A stretch of 64,000 bases of DNA. Origin: Cyclobacterium roseum (GTDB taxonomy: Bacteria > Bacteroidota > Bacteroidia > Cytophagales > Cyclobacteriaceae). Where the stretch lies: NCBI RefSeq assembly GCF_010119225.1, contig NZ_WNKF01000006.1, forward strand, positions 62,001 through 126,000. Direction: 5' to 3'. Positions 25,449-36,632 of this stretch are shown here, piece by piece. Positions within the stretch are counted from its first letter, which is position 1. The number at the start of each line of letters is the position of its first letter. The translations under genes were made by a program, and so were the position numbers. The notes under the pieces are model-generated. The model searched no databases, was not told the origin of the DNA, and saw only the letters and a program-made list of their open reading frames with translations.

Positions 25449-27374
25449 ATGTTATCCATCAATAATCTATCCTATTACATCGGGGGTCGTCCCCTGTATG
25501 AAAATGCTTCCTTACACATCAAGCCCAAAGACAAAATTGGACTGGTAGGCTTAAACGGAACCGGTAAATCCACCCTGCTCAAAATCATCGATGGGGATTT
25601 GCAGCCAAGCAGTGGTGAAATACAAAAGGCCAAAGATTGCAGTGTTGGTTTTTTGAACCAGGACTTGCTTTCATTCCAGTCGGATGACAGCATCCTGGAT
25701 GTGGCCCTGGAAGCTTTTAAGGAAACCCTTTCCCTGCAAGAGGAAATCGACCGGGTATTAAAACAGATGGAAACGGATTATTCGGATCAGATCCTACAAA
25801 AGCTGGCGCATTTGCAAGAACGGTTCGAGGCCAACGAAGGCTATACCATCAAAGCCAAGGCAGAAGAAGTACTGGAAGGTATTGGTTTTCAGACGGCAGA
25901 TCTGAGTCGGCCGCTCAAAACCTTTTCCGGAGGATGGCGAATGCGGGTCATGTTGTCCAAGCTTCTGTTGGAAAAGCCAGCGCTGCTAATGTTGGATGAG
26001 CCTACCAATCACCTGGATTTGCCTTCCATTCAATGGGTTGAAAATTACCTAAAGGCCTATGAGGGAGCCGTAATGGTGGTGTCCCACGATCAGACCTTTC
26101 TAAACAATTGTACCGAAACTACGGTGGAGGTATCCCAGGGAAACCTGACCAGCTATGCCGGTAATTACGCTTTTTACAAAAAGGAAAAGGTGGCACGGGA
26201 GGAAATCCAGCAAAACGCCTACGAGAACCAACAGCAGATGATCAAACAAACGGAACGCTTTATTGAGCGATTCCGTGCCAAGGCTACCAAGTCCAACCAG
26301 GTGCAGTCTCGGGTCAAGGCCCTGGACCGGCTGGACCGGGTTTCGGAGGTGGTCCGGGATGAGGTGTCGGTCAATTTTAAATTCAAGTTCTCCCAAAAAT
26401 CAGGCAGGGATGTGGTCGTGTTGGATGGGGTTTCCAAGTCTTTCGGAGCGCTGCAAATCCTGGACAATGCCCATGCACGCATTGAGCGGGGAGATAAAAT
26501 TGCCCTGATCGGTGCGAACGGAAAGGGTAAATCCACTGTATTACGGATCATTGACGGTTCCGAACCCATAGCGGGGCGCAGAGAGGAAGGGTACAATGTG
26601 ATCAAGTCCTTTTTTGCCCAGCACCAGTTGGAAGCCCTTGGAATCAATAATGAAATTCTACAGGAGTTGGCTCAGGCAGGTAGTAAAAAAACAGAAACGG
26701 AACTCCGAAATGTATTGGGTTGCTTTTTGTTTACCAATGACGATGTTTTCAAAAAAATCAAGGTGCTTTCAGGAGGGGAAAAATCCCGGGTGGCCCTGGC
26801 CAAGACCTTGATCTCTGAAGCTAATTTTTTACTTCTGGATGAGCCTACCAATCACCTGGACATCCAATCGGTCAACATTCTGACCCAGGCCCTGCAGCAA
26901 TACGAAGGGACTTTTGTCACCGTATCCCACGACCGGCTTTTTATTAAAGAGGTAGCTAATAAGATCTGGTATATAGAAGATCATAAAATCAAGGAGTACC
27001 CGGGTACCTATGATGAGTACGTGTACTGGCGTTCCCAACAGGCTCCTAAAGAAGAAAAGCCTACTGCTGCCCCCGTTTCGAAAAAAGAAAGTCGGCCGAC
27101 CAATGGTAAATCCAACACCGACCGGCAAGAAGCCGGGGAGAAAAAGCAAATCCGGGAAAAAGCCATCGCGCTGGAAAAACTGGAAGAAGATATTACGGTC
27201 TTGGAAAATAAAAAATCAGCCCTGGAAAATGAAATGGCAGCTCCAGCCGTTTATGAAAATGAAGAACGGATGCAGGAACTACAGACAGAATACGCAGTGC
27301 TTCTGAAACAGGAAGCCAGCCTGAATAAAAAATGGGAAGCTTTGGCAGAACAAATCGAAAACCCAACGGATTGA
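25449..27374 (+). CDS. ABC-F family ATPase (ribosome-associated, Uup/YdiF-like)
   Basis: A 641-residue soluble protein with two ABC domains and no membrane segment. First domain: Walker A GLNGTGKS (34-41), signature FSGGWRMRVMLSKLL, Walker B LLMLDEPTNHLDLPS. Second domain: GANGKGKST, LSGGEKSRVALAKTL, FLLLDEPTNHLDIQS. The linker between them is the charged helical P-site tRNA-interaction motif (QTERFIERFRAKATKSNQVQ). A coiled-coil C-terminal extension (LEKLEEDITVLENKKSALEN) is Uup-like. ABC-F proteins act on the ribosomal E site to relieve stalling; some confer antibiotic resistance. Nothing here indicates a resistance type. Confidence 0.93.
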   Translation: MLSINNLSYYIGGRPLYENASLHIKPKDKIGLVGLNGTGKSTLLKIIDGDLQPSSGEIQKAKDCSVGFLNQDLLSFQSDDSILDVALEAFKETLSLQEEIDRVLKQMETDYSDQILQKLAHLQERFEANEGYTIKAKAEEVLEGIGFQTADLSRPLKTFSGGWRMRVMLSKLLLEKPALLMLDEPTNHLDLPSIQWVENYLKAYEGAVMVVSHDQTFLNNCTETTVEVSQGNLTSYAGNYAFYKKEKVAREEIQQNAYENQQQMIKQTERFIERFRAKATKSNQVQSRVKALDRLDRVSEVVRDEVSVNFKFKFSQKSGRDVVVLDGVSKSFGALQILDNAHARIERGDKIALIGANGKGKSTVLRIIDGSEPIAGRREEGYNVIKSFFAQHQLEALGINNEILQELAQAGSKKTETELRNVLGCFLFTNDDVFKKIKVLSGGEKSRVALAKTLISEANFLLLDEPTNHLDIQSVNILTQALQQYEGTFVTVSHDRLFIKEVANKIWYIEDHKIKEYPGTYDEYVYWRSQQAPKEEKPTAAPVSKKESRPTNGKSNTDRQEAGEKKQIREKAIALEKLEEDITVLENKKSALENEMAAPAVYENEERMQELQTEYAVLLKQEASLNKKWEALAEQIENPTD

Positions 27375-27397
27375 TGGTTTATCTCCAATTCCAAGCG

Positions 27398-28675
27398 ATG
27401 AAACATTTTTTTCTACAGCTGCTCCTTTGGCTCGGCCTACTGGTCGCCGGTCCGAGACTGGTAGCACAGGAGGTATACGAAGACCGTGTATTTGATACTA
27501 ATATTCATACCGTTCAACTATTTCCAGCTTCCGCAGATTTTCAAGCCCAGATGACCGCTCCGGTGATTTCCCTGAGCAGCCCAACGCCTTTGGTACTTCA
27601 GTTTGATGACATTGCTTACGAAGCAGACCGGTATTCTGCCAAGCTTATCCATTGCAATGCCGACTGGACCCAATCAGGCTTGAGAGATGCCGATTTTCTC
27701 GAGCAGTACAACGAGTACAATGTCAATTCTTATGAATACAGTATTAATACCCGTATTCCGTATATTCATTACACCTTTCAGATCCCAAGAGTAAACCGTA
27801 GCGGGAATTACATTATAAAAGTATATCGCGGCAGGGATGAATCCAAAACGATTTTCACCAAACGCTTTATGGTCTACCAAAATCAGGTAAGTATCGGTGC
27901 CGAGGTCGTGCCTGCCAGTCGGAATGAAAACCGAAGGACCCGCCAACAGTTGGATGTAACGGTCAATTATGGTAATCGGGAATTGGTAGACCCCAGGAAC
28001 CAAACGGTCCTGGTCATTCGGCAAAACCAACGTTGGGACAATGCAATTTATGGATTGAAATTCACCCAAATTCGGGAAGATCTGAAACAGTTGCAGTACA
28101 ATCATTTTGACGGCTCCAATACGTTTTCGGCAGGGAATGAGTTTCGATTTGTAGACCTGCGTTACGTACGGACCAGAGGCAGAAACATCGCCGGCATTAC
28201 CATGAAAGAAGATGCCGTATTTGCGGAAGCAGGTATGGATCAAAGTAGAAAAGGGCAGGGTTATTTGGAATACCTGGACATCAACGGGCAATTGGGAATT
28301 TTTAATGTTGAACGCCAAAACCACGATCTGGAAAGCGAATACGTATTACTCACCTTTAATCTGGAATCGAAAGAACTTCCTGCTCCCCCATACGTGCTGG
28401 GGGCATTAAGTCAATGGGGAAATAAACCCGAGTCCAAAATGGTTTACGATGCCGAAGAAGAAAGGTACCAGGCTTCTTTATTTCTAAAGCAGGGTTGGTA
28501 TGACTACCTCTATGGCATCGCGGATAAAGAAGGTTGGGATACCGAGTCTTTTGAAGGGAATCATTTTCAAACCGAAAACGAATACGAGCTCTTTTTTTAT
28601 TACCGGGATATGGGATCCCGCTACGATGAACTGATTGGCTATGGGGTCGTAAACCCCAATAAAAGAAGGTTTTGA
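27398..28675 (+). CDS. Type IX secretion system plug protein (DUF5103 family)
   Basis: The start at ATG 27398 gives a clear signal peptide (MKHFFLQLLLWLGLLVAGPR, cleavage near LVAQ). An upstream ATG at 27374 overlaps the ABC-F stop (TGATG) and could give coupling. The mature protein of about 400 residues is beta-rich with family-typical stretches (VIDNIHTVQLF-like start DTNIHTVQLFPASADFQAQM, LIHCNADWTQSGLRDADFL, and IPYIHYTFQIPRVNRSGNY). DUF5103 proteins block the periplasmic end of the SprA translocon of the T9SS. This fits a Bacteroidetes genome with T9SS; no other secretion genes are in the window. Confidence 0.88.
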   Translation: MKHFFLQLLLWLGLLVAGPRLVAQEVYEDRVFDTNIHTVQLFPASADFQAQMTAPVISLSSPTPLVLQFDDIAYEADRYSAKLIHCNADWTQSGLRDADFLEQYNEYNVNSYEYSINTRIPYIHYTFQIPRVNRSGNYIIKVYRGRDESKTIFTKRFMVYQNQVSIGAEVVPASRNENRRTRQQLDVTVNYGNRELVDPRNQTVLVIRQNQRWDNAIYGLKFTQIREDLKQLQYNHFDGSNTFSAGNEFRFVDLRYVRTRGRNIAGITMKEDAVFAEAGMDQSRKGQGYLEYLDINGQLGIFNVERQNHDLESEYVLLTFNLESKELPAPPYVLGALSQWGNKPESKMVYDAEEERYQASLFLKQGWYDYLYGIADKEGWDTESFEGNHFQTENEYELFFYYRDMGSRYDELIGYGVVNPNKRRF

Positions 28676-28684
28676 AAAAGACAT

Positions 28685-28714
28685 AAAAAAACCCAGATCA
28701 TTTTCCGGGTTTTT
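28685..28714. terminator. Bidirectional terminator between T9SS plug and cas6 genes
   Basis: A-rich AAAAAACCC and GGGTTTTT arms (28686-28694 and 28707-28714) enclose a loop of about 12 nt, giving U-runs on both strands. It lies between the convergent stops at 28675 and 28722. Confidence 0.7.
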
Positions 28715-28721
28715 CTATTTT

Positions 28722-29627
28722 TTAATCCTCTAATTCTGAAGAATCGGAACTGTCTTTATCACCTTCGGCTCTTTCGTCATTTCTTCTGGGCTCGTGTGAT
28801 TGGGATTGCGAACGATAGGGTATAAATCCCTCCCGCTTAAACTTGTACGGCTCGGTTCGTTGACTGGGCATATTATTGGCCAGATCCAACATACCAAAAC
28901 CTTTGTGGGTAAAAGCACCCAAACCACATTTAAACACAAAATCCTGCACTTCTTCCGCCGCGTACAAGGTAAAGGGAAGGGTATATCCCCTCACTTCGTA
29001 TTTTACGTCCATGTCATACACCGAATAAATTCTCGCAAATTTTTTCTGCTGTTCCCGCAGTTTATTTACGTAATTCATGTCCGGTACCACTTGAAATTTG
29101 TAGAAGGATTCCATCTGCTCCTGGTTAAACCACCCCGATTTCTCCATTCGGGTGAGGGTGGATTCGTAAAGCAGGTCTGAAAATTCATCTGTGTCCGGAT
29201 TAATAAACCTTTTCCCGGATTCATCATCGAAGGTAGGCATCAACAACACCAAAGGAGAGATACAGACAAATTTGTTGGACGTTTCCAGGGGCGGTTCAAT
29301 CTCTTTTTCCGTGTATTCAGGAGACAAAATCAGGTTTCCCAACTCAATTTTAGGGGTTTTAAACACCTGCTCCAATAAGTAATCGATAAACGATTCATCA
29401 GGAGCGGATACGACCAGAGTGACTAAGCTGGAGTAATAGTGCAGCCCACTTCTACTTACTTTTGTCTGACCTTTCAGGCCAGAAAAGTTGAAGTAATTGT
29501 AGTTAAAAAACGCTTCTTGTCCTCCCTTAACGATCAGACCTTTGAGAAATTGAGCCAAAATGTACTGGTGGTGAAAGGGTAAGTAAGCACCTTTGTTCTT
29601 TAAAGAAAATATTAATCTTATTCTCAC
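28722..29627 (-). CDS. cas6: Orphan CRISPR endoribonuclease Cas6
   Basis: A 301-residue RAMP protein with GTG start at 29627 (MRIRLIFSLKNKGAYLPFHH). The N-terminal ferredoxin-like fold carries the LPFHHQYILAQFLKGLI stretch seen in most Cas6 proteins, with candidate catalytic histidines H19/H20. The C-terminal glycine-rich loop GLGAFTHKGFG is at 235-245. Known role: cutting precursor crRNA in the repeat hairpin. The last 35 residues (from RSQSQSHEP) form an unusual acidic, Ser/Asp-rich tail. No CRISPR repeat array and no other cas gene is found within the window; the neighbours are ychF and the T9SS plug gene. Either it acts on an array elsewhere or it has a separate role. Confidence 0.85.
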   Translation of the reverse strand: MRIRLIFSLKNKGAYLPFHHQYILAQFLKGLIVKGGQEAFFNYNYFNFSGLKGQTKVSRSGLHYYSSLVTLVVSAPDESFIDYLLEQVFKTPKIELGNLILSPEYTEKEIEPPLETSNKFVCISPLVLLMPTFDDESGKRFINPDTDEFSDLLYESTLTRMEKSGWFNQEQMESFYKFQVVPDMNYVNKLREQQKKFARIYSVYDMDVKYEVRGYTLPFTLYAAEEVQDFVFKCGLGAFTHKGFGMLDLANNMPSQRTEPYKFKREGFIPYRSQSQSHEPRRNDERAEGDKDSSDSSELED

Positions 29628-29737
29628 GACATTAAAAATGAAAAGTTAAACAATAATTTATTACATCATTACAACAGAAATAACTAATTTATGGGTAAAT
29701 AAGTTGCAACAAACATAATAATAAAATTTCAATTTAT

Positions 29738-30835
29738 TTACACATTGAACCTAAAATGCATGATATCCCCGTCACAAACTACATATTCTTTACCTTCAAC
29801 TGCAATTTTCCCGTTTTCACGGCAAACTGCCTCGGTTTTGTACTGCTTATAATCCCCCAATTTGATCACTTCGGCTTTGATAAACCCTTTTTCAAAATCG
29901 GTATGAATCACACCGGCAGCAGCAGGTGCCTTCCATCCATTTTTGATGGTCCAGGCCCGTACTTCCTGAACACCAGCGGTAAAATAGGTTATCAAGTTTA
30001 ATAGTTTATACGCAGCAGCTATCAATCGGTTTAGCCCACTTTCCTCCAGCCCGTACTCGGCCAAAAACAGGTTCTTTTCTTCCACTTCCTCAAACTCAGC
30101 TATCTGGGCCTCCAATGCGGCACATAGTACGATGACTTCCGCATTCTCTTTGCCTACCTCTTCTTTCAGCTTAGTGACGTGATCATTCCCCTCCTGAATA
30201 CTATTCTCATCCACATTGGCCACGTACAGTACCGGCTTGATCGTCAGTAGGTGAATATCTTGCAGGGCTTCCAGGTCATCCGAATCGGCCTCCACTGCCC
30301 GGGCGTTTTTCCCAGCCTTTAGTGCTTCCTTGAATTTAAGCAGGCTTTCCATGGCTTTTTTGGCCTTGGCATCGCCACTCTTTGCTACTTTTTCTATCCG
30401 GATGATTTTCTTCTCAACGGATTCCAGATCTTTGAGCTGCAGTTCGGTATCGATGACCTCCTTGTCAAATACAGGGTCTACTGAACCGGCTACATGAACT
30501 ACATTGGGATCTTCAAAGCACCGGATCACGTGAATGATGGCATCTACTTCGCGGATATTCGCCAAAAATTTGTTTCCAAGTCCTTCTCCTTTACTGGCTC
30601 CCTTCACCAAACCGGCAATATCTACAAATTCAATCACGGTCGGTATCACTTTCTGTGGATGGACCAGACCTTCCAAAATTTGTAATCGCTTATCCGGAAC
30701 GGTTACGACACCCACATTGGGCTCAATGGTGCAAAAAGGGAAATTTGCAGCTTCCGCTTTTGCGCTGGATAAGGCATTGAATAAAGTTGATTTCCCCACG
30801 TTGGGCAGGCCAACAATCCCACATTTTAATCCCAT
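29738..30835 (-). CDS. ychF: Redox-regulated ribosome-binding ATPase YchF (OLA1 family)
   Basis: A 365-residue protein with the Obg-like G domain: G1 GLPNVGKST (near the N-terminus), the switch regions [15 protein letters not shown] and [18 protein letters not shown], a coiled-coil insertion (about residues 130-185), the YVANVDENS (NKxD-type) motif and the C-terminal TGS domain ([20 protein letters not shown]). Full length for the family. It binds ATP rather than GTP and interacts with ribosomes. It is 5 bp after the AI-2E family permease gene on the same strand, so it is co-transcribed from the promoter near 31940. Confidence 0.95.
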   Translation of the reverse strand: MGLKCGIVGLPNVGKSTLFNALSSAKAEAANFPFCTIEPNVGVVTVPDKRLQILEGLVHPQKVIPTVIEFVDIAGLVKGASKGEGLGNKFLANIREVDAIIHVIRCFEDPNVVHVAGSVDPVFDKEVIDTELQLKDLESVEKKIIRIEKVAKSGDAKAKKAMESLLKFKEALKAGKNARAVEADSDDLEALQDIHLLTIKPVLYVANVDENSIQEGNDHVTKLKEEVGKENAEVIVLCAALEAQIAEFEEVEEKNLFLAEYGLEESGLNRLIAAAYKLLNLITYFTAGVQEVRAWTIKNGWKAPAAAGVIHTDFEKGFIKAEVIKLGDYKQYKTEAVCRENGKIAVEGKEYVVCDGDIMHFRFNV

Positions 30836-30840
30836 GAACG

Positions 30841-31932
30841 TTATATCTTATCAATTTTAAATATTCTATACTCCCTGTATCCCTTGTAAAACTCCTGGAT
30901 AGAAACCCTGAAAATGGTATACACGGGTATCGCAAAAATCATCCCCAACACTCCCGCAATTTTTGCACCCACAAAGATAATAACAAATATCTCAAGGGGA
31001 TGGGCTTTTACGGATTTAGAAAAAATAAATGGCTGTAACACGACGTTGTCGCTTAATTGTACCACGGAAAACACGGCTAATATCTTAAATAAGAAAAAAT
31101 ACACTTCACTGGCAGCACCAAATTCTCCCGTGGAAAACCCCACCAATACCCCAAATATAGCCCCTAACAAGGGCCCTGCGTAGGGAATTAAATTCGCCAC
31201 CGCGGCAAACACCGCTATGGTCATGGCATATTCCACACCAGCGATGGTCAGCCCGATTGAAGCAATCGAAAATATCACTGAAATCTGAATGAGCAATCCC
31301 AACAGGTAATTGGAAAGCAGGTGTTCCACTTTATGAAAAGTAGCTACCGAAAGTTCAAAATACTTATTAGGAATAAAATTCAATAAATTTCTGCGAAGTA
31401 AGCCATTTTCCAGCAATAGAAAAAAAGTAATGAACCCCACGGCCAAAATACTTATAAAAAAGGTACTGGTGGTGGATATTACCCGGTTTATAAAGCCCTG
31501 AATGTTCACCTCGTTTAGACTACTGATCAGGTTTTCTTTAACCAGTCCTATCAAATAGCCCGGTTCGTTATTGATCAGGTTAAGTTGAATCAATATCGCC
31601 TCCAGATTATCGATAGGCCTTTGAATCTGGTCGTAAAGGTAGGTGATGTCCAGATCGGTAAGTAATTCTATCTGCGTCCGAAGAAGCGGTAAAAAAAGCA
31701 AGACCAGAAAGAAGGCTACCAAAATCACTGCCAGAAAAGACAGAATGATGGCAACGACTCGGGGTATGTGCCGCCCCATGACATACAGATTATTGATCTT
31801 ATTGGTCAAAGGGCGCAGCGCAGCAGCCAAAACCAATGAAAACATGAAATACAAGCTGATGTCAGAAAAATACCAACCCAATAAAAAGACAAGCAGCGTG
31901 AAAACGGTTGCCGTAAGGATTACTTTGAGCAT
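30841..31932 (-). CDS. AI-2E family permease (PerM/TqsA-like)
   Basis: A 363-residue integral membrane protein with about eight membrane helices in the usual order: a first pair ([20 protein letters not shown]), a long hydrophilic loop (about 75-155) and a C-terminal bundle with [20 protein letters not shown]-type sequence ([20 protein letters not shown]). Family (PF01594) members export or facilitate release of AI-2 or move ions; the substrate is not settled. A second copy lies at 37551-38627. It is the first gene of a two-gene unit with ychF, and its start codon lies 4 nt after a perfect -7 element. Confidence 0.9.
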   Translation of the reverse strand: MLKVILTATVFTLLVFLLGWYFSDISLYFMFSLVLAAALRPLTNKINNLYVMGRHIPRVVAIILSFLAVILVAFFLVLLFLPLLRTQIELLTDLDITYLYDQIQRPIDNLEAILIQLNLINNEPGYLIGLVKENLISSLNEVNIQGFINRVISTTSTFFISILAVGFITFFLLLENGLLRRNLLNFIPNKYFELSVATFHKVEHLLSNYLLGLLIQISVIFSIASIGLTIAGVEYAMTIAVFAAVANLIPYAGPLLGAIFGVLVGFSTGEFGAASEVYFFLFKILAVFSVVQLSDNVVLQPFIFSKSVKAHPLEIFVIIFVGAKIAGVLGMIFAIPVYTIFRVSIQEFYKGYREYRIFKIDKI

Positions 31933-31936
31933 GGAT

Positions 31937-31944
31937 CAAAAATA
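31937..31944 (-). promoter_or_regulatory. -7 element 4 nt before the AI-2E permease start
   Basis: The minus strand reads TATTTTTG, an exact TAnnTTTG match, then ATCC and the ATG at 31932. It suggests a leaderless mRNA for the permease-ychF operon. Confidence 0.5.
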
Positions 31945-32050
31945 ACAAAAAAAACGAATCACGGGATGGTATTTGTTGTATTCCAACAAATTGTCCCAAA
32001 ATTCGCTTATAAAAGCTTTAAATCTGGCTGAAACCGGGGCGACAATTAAA

Positions 32051-32401
32051 CTATTCCCACTTCAGGTCTTCCCCAAATTTATTGTTATCGTTATTGCTTT
32101 CAGAGGCCTCCGGCTCCACATCAAACTGGGAAAAATCAAAGTCAGCCATCAAGTCATTTTTCACATGATCCACAGCATCCTGAAGGGCTTCAACGAACTT
32201 CGCAAAATCTTCTTTGTATAAGAAAATTTTATGCTTTTCGTAGAAAAAATTATCGTCCTTGATTTTCCGCTTACTCTCCGTGATGGTCAGGTAATAGTCA
32301 TTGGAGCGGGTAGATTTCACATCAAAAAAATAGGTTCTCTTTCCGGCCTTTACCCTTTTGGTGAAAATTTCATCTCTTTCGTAATCCTTGTTATTTTCCA
32401 C
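32051..32401 (-). CDS. PUR-alpha-like DNA/RNA-binding protein (DUF3276)
   Basis: A 116-residue protein starting at a GTG (32401). It has the single PUR repeat layout (VKAGKRTYFFDVKSTRSNDY, then LTITESKRKIKDDNFFYEKH and KIFLYKEDFAKFVEALQDAV), found in Bacteroidetes DUF3276 proteins and in Borrelia BpuR. The C-terminal tail is acidic. These proteins form dimers that bind single-stranded, purine-rich nucleic acid and can act as transcriptional or translational regulators. Stands alone. Confidence 0.88.
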   Translation of the reverse strand: MENNKDYERDEIFTKRVKAGKRTYFFDVKSTRSNDYYLTITESKRKIKDDNFFYEKHKIFLYKEDFAKFVEALQDAVDHVKNDLMADFDFSQFDVEPEASESNNDNNKFGEDLKWE

Positions 32402-32576
32402 TATCCAAACATTTTAATTTTTTGTAAAAATCGATTTAGTGCCAAGTTAAATCAATTCAACTATTAAATTCAAGTTATTGTCCGTTTTTTTTTCCAAAAA
32501 CTGTGATAATCTTCAAATTACCTATTGGAAAAGACAATTTTATGACTACAAAAGACTGTTTTTTCTTGCAATCTCC

Positions 32577-32924
32577 CTATTCTCCGTGGAGATATTGCTT
32601 TTTCGCCAGCAACTCTTCTTCAGACTCCCGGTGGTCGGGATCATCCACACAGCAATCCACCGGACAAACTGCAGCGCACTGCGGTTCTTCATGGAACCCC
32701 GTACACTCCGTGCATTTTTGTGTCACGATGTAATAAAACTCGTCGGATACAGGCTCTTGCTTTTCTTCCCCACTGACCACTGTTCCGTCTTCCAACGTCA
32801 CTTCCTTCAACTCGGTGCCGCCACCCCAGGTCCATTCAATACCTCCTTCATAAATCGCAGTATTCGGGCATTCAGGTTCACAGGCACCACAATTGATGCA
32901 TTCGTCCGTTATCATTATTGCCAT
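32577..32924 (-). CDS. 4Fe-4S dicluster ferredoxin
   Basis: A 115-residue protein. The start at ATG 32924 ([20 protein letters not shown]) is chosen over the upstream one because the fold begins with this strand and the -7 element lies just upstream. Cluster I motif: C-x2-C-x2-C-x3-CP. Cluster II motif: [20 protein letters not shown], in which the third ligand is displaced by an eight-residue insertion, as in the YfhL/Alvin-type ferredoxins. A charged loop of about 40 residues ([20 protein letters not shown]) between the clusters is long. It is a low-potential electron carrier and a possible partner of KorAB (inference). Confidence 0.9.
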   Translation of the reverse strand: MAIMITDECINCGACEPECPNTAIYEGGIEWTWGGGTELKEVTLEDGTVVSGEEKQEPVSDEFYYIVTQKCTECTGFHEEPQCAAVCPVDCCVDDPDHRESEEELLAKKQYLHGE

Positions 32925-32948
32925 TGTTATTCCATTTTTGTTTGTTCG

Positions 32949-32979
32949 CAAAACTACTAACCAAAATACAATCTCACAA
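32949..32979 (-). promoter_or_regulatory. Promoter of the ferredoxin gene
   Basis: On the minus strand TTG (32979-32977), 20-bp spacer, TAGTTTTG (32956-32949) matches the Bacteroidetes -33/-7 consensus, 24 nt before ATG 32924. Confidence 0.6.
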
Positions 32980-33066
32980 GCAAAAAGATTCCCCTTTGGC
33001 TAATTTTAATTCGCCTACATTAATTGTTATACTAACTACTTCCTTTTCCCTTTGTTTCGCTTTCTT

Positions 33067-33074
33067 TATCTTTG
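33067..33074 (+). promoter_or_regulatory. -7 element that decides the acyl-CoA reductase start
   Basis: TATCTTTG is an exact TAnnTTTG match. It lies downstream of the open-frame beginning at 33052 and 52 nt before ATG 33127, which supports the shorter start. Confidence 0.5.
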
Positions 33075-33126
33075 CCTGATTTCAAAAATTAATCCTACTC
33101 GCAATCCGATTCCGATCAGAATACCT

Positions 33127-34149
33127 ATGGATATTAATCAAAGACTGTCCGCCCTTTCCGCTCTTCATGAGTACCTCGATAAGCTGCCAGAAATGGAGTT
33201 GGCAGCCTTATTTGATCAGATGCAGAACCAAAACAGCTGGTTTACTCCCGAACAGTCCCGCCATGCCTTGAAGGGGATCATCGCTTACCTCAGACCTGAT
33301 CACCTCCAGTGGTGGGCAAGCCGGTATACATTTGAAGAAAACGAATCCTTTCTGTCTAAAAATATCGGCCTTATCATGGCTGGCAACATTCCCGGGGTAG
33401 GTTTCCATGATCTTTTATGCGTTTTGGTGGCAGGTCACCGCGCCTGCGTGAAACTGAGCACTTCCGACCGGGTAATCATCCCCTGGCTGGGCGATCAGCT
33501 CAGCGAAATAGACCCTACCCTGGCAAAAGCCGTTTCGTTTGAAGAACGGCTGGTAGGTATGGATGCCTACATTGCTACAGGTAGTGATAACTCGGCCCGT
33601 TATTTTGACTATTATTTTGGCAAATACCCGCATATCATTCGAAAAAACAGGACCTCGGTGGCCATCCTGGACGGGCGGGAGGACCAGCAGGAATGGAACC
33701 TGCTTTCGGAAGATATTTTTCGCTATTATGGACTAGGCTGTAGGAATGTTTCCAAGGTGTTTTTTACAGATAAAGAACAGATTCAGTCGTTTATGAAGGG
33801 CATGGACCCGGCCAGCCAGGTCATCAACCACCATAAATACCTAAATAATTACGAATACAATAAGTCCAAGTACCTGGTGAATCGAAGTCCTCACCTGGAC
33901 AATGGCCACCTGCTTCTGGTGGAAAGCGAGGAGTTGGTATCCCCTATCTCGGTAATCTATTACGAATTGTATACCGATAGATCACAATTGCAAGCAACCC
34001 TGGGGGCTCAGGACGACAAGATTCAATGTATCGTTTCCAGAGATGGCTGGTGGAAGGGCAGCATCCCCCTGGGGACCGCCCAATCACCCCAACTGGACGA
34101 CTATGCCGATAAAGTGGATACCCTACAATTTCTGCTGGACTTAAAGTAA
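33127..34149 (+). CDS. Acyl-CoA reductase (LuxC-like)
   Basis: A 340-residue protein in the LuxC/acyl-CoA reductase family of aldehyde-dehydrogenase-fold enzymes. Family-typical parts: IGLIMAGNIPGVGFHDLLCV, CVKLSTSDRVIIPWLGDQL, YIATGSDNSARYFDYYFGKY and, near the middle, YYGLGCRNVSKVFF with the candidate catalytic cysteine. Known chemistry: NADPH-dependent reduction of fatty acyl-CoA (or acyl-enzyme) to aldehyde. The physiological substrate in Bacteroidetes is not established; the gene is divergent from the ferredoxin gene with 202 bp between starts. Confidence 0.85.
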   Translation: MDINQRLSALSALHEYLDKLPEMELAALFDQMQNQNSWFTPEQSRHALKGIIAYLRPDHLQWWASRYTFEENESFLSKNIGLIMAGNIPGVGFHDLLCVLVAGHRACVKLSTSDRVIIPWLGDQLSEIDPTLAKAVSFEERLVGMDAYIATGSDNSARYFDYYFGKYPHIIRKNRTSVAILDGREDQQEWNLLSEDIFRYYGLGCRNVSKVFFTDKEQIQSFMKGMDPASQVINHHKYLNNYEYNKSKYLVNRSPHLDNGHLLLVESEELVSPISVIYYELYTDRSQLQATLGAQDDKIQCIVSRDGWWKGSIPLGTAQSPQLDDYADKVDTLQFLLDLK

Positions 34150-34224
34150 GCCTTTCTATTAAAGAAACTAGGAACACCTTTGTGTTTTTAAATCCTTTAT
34201 AAATAAGCAGATTGAAGGGGCATT

Positions 34225-34257
34225 TTGGCCGATTAACAGGTGATTTTCGTATCTTTG
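34225..34257 (+). promoter_or_regulatory. Promoter of the aconitase gene
   Basis: TTG at 34225-34227, 22-bp spacer and TATCTTTG at 34250-34257 match the -33/-7 consensus. The 5' leader before ATG 34308 is about 45 nt. Confidence 0.6.
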
Positions 34258-34307
34258 CCCTTTAATTTAACTTTCAATTTATAAACTTAAGTATAACTTT
34301 ATCATCC

Positions 34308-36572
<2,265 letters not shown>

Positions 36573-36597
36573 TAAATAAATCTAAAAAGTAATCACT

Positions 36598-36632
36598 AAA
36601 AAAGCCACGAACCCATTTTCGTGGCTTTTTTT
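36598..36632. terminator. Bidirectional terminator after aconitase
   Basis: AAAAAAGCCACGA and TCGTGGCTTTTTT form a 13-bp stem (36598-36610 and 36619-36631) with an 8-nt loop. It serves the aconitase gene and the convergent TPR lipoprotein gene, whose stop it touches. Confidence 0.9.

Noticed and set aside
28722-29737. Possible CRISPR array next to cas6
   Set aside because: The 110 bp between cas6 and ychF and the flanks show no regular direct repeats; only AT-rich spacer.
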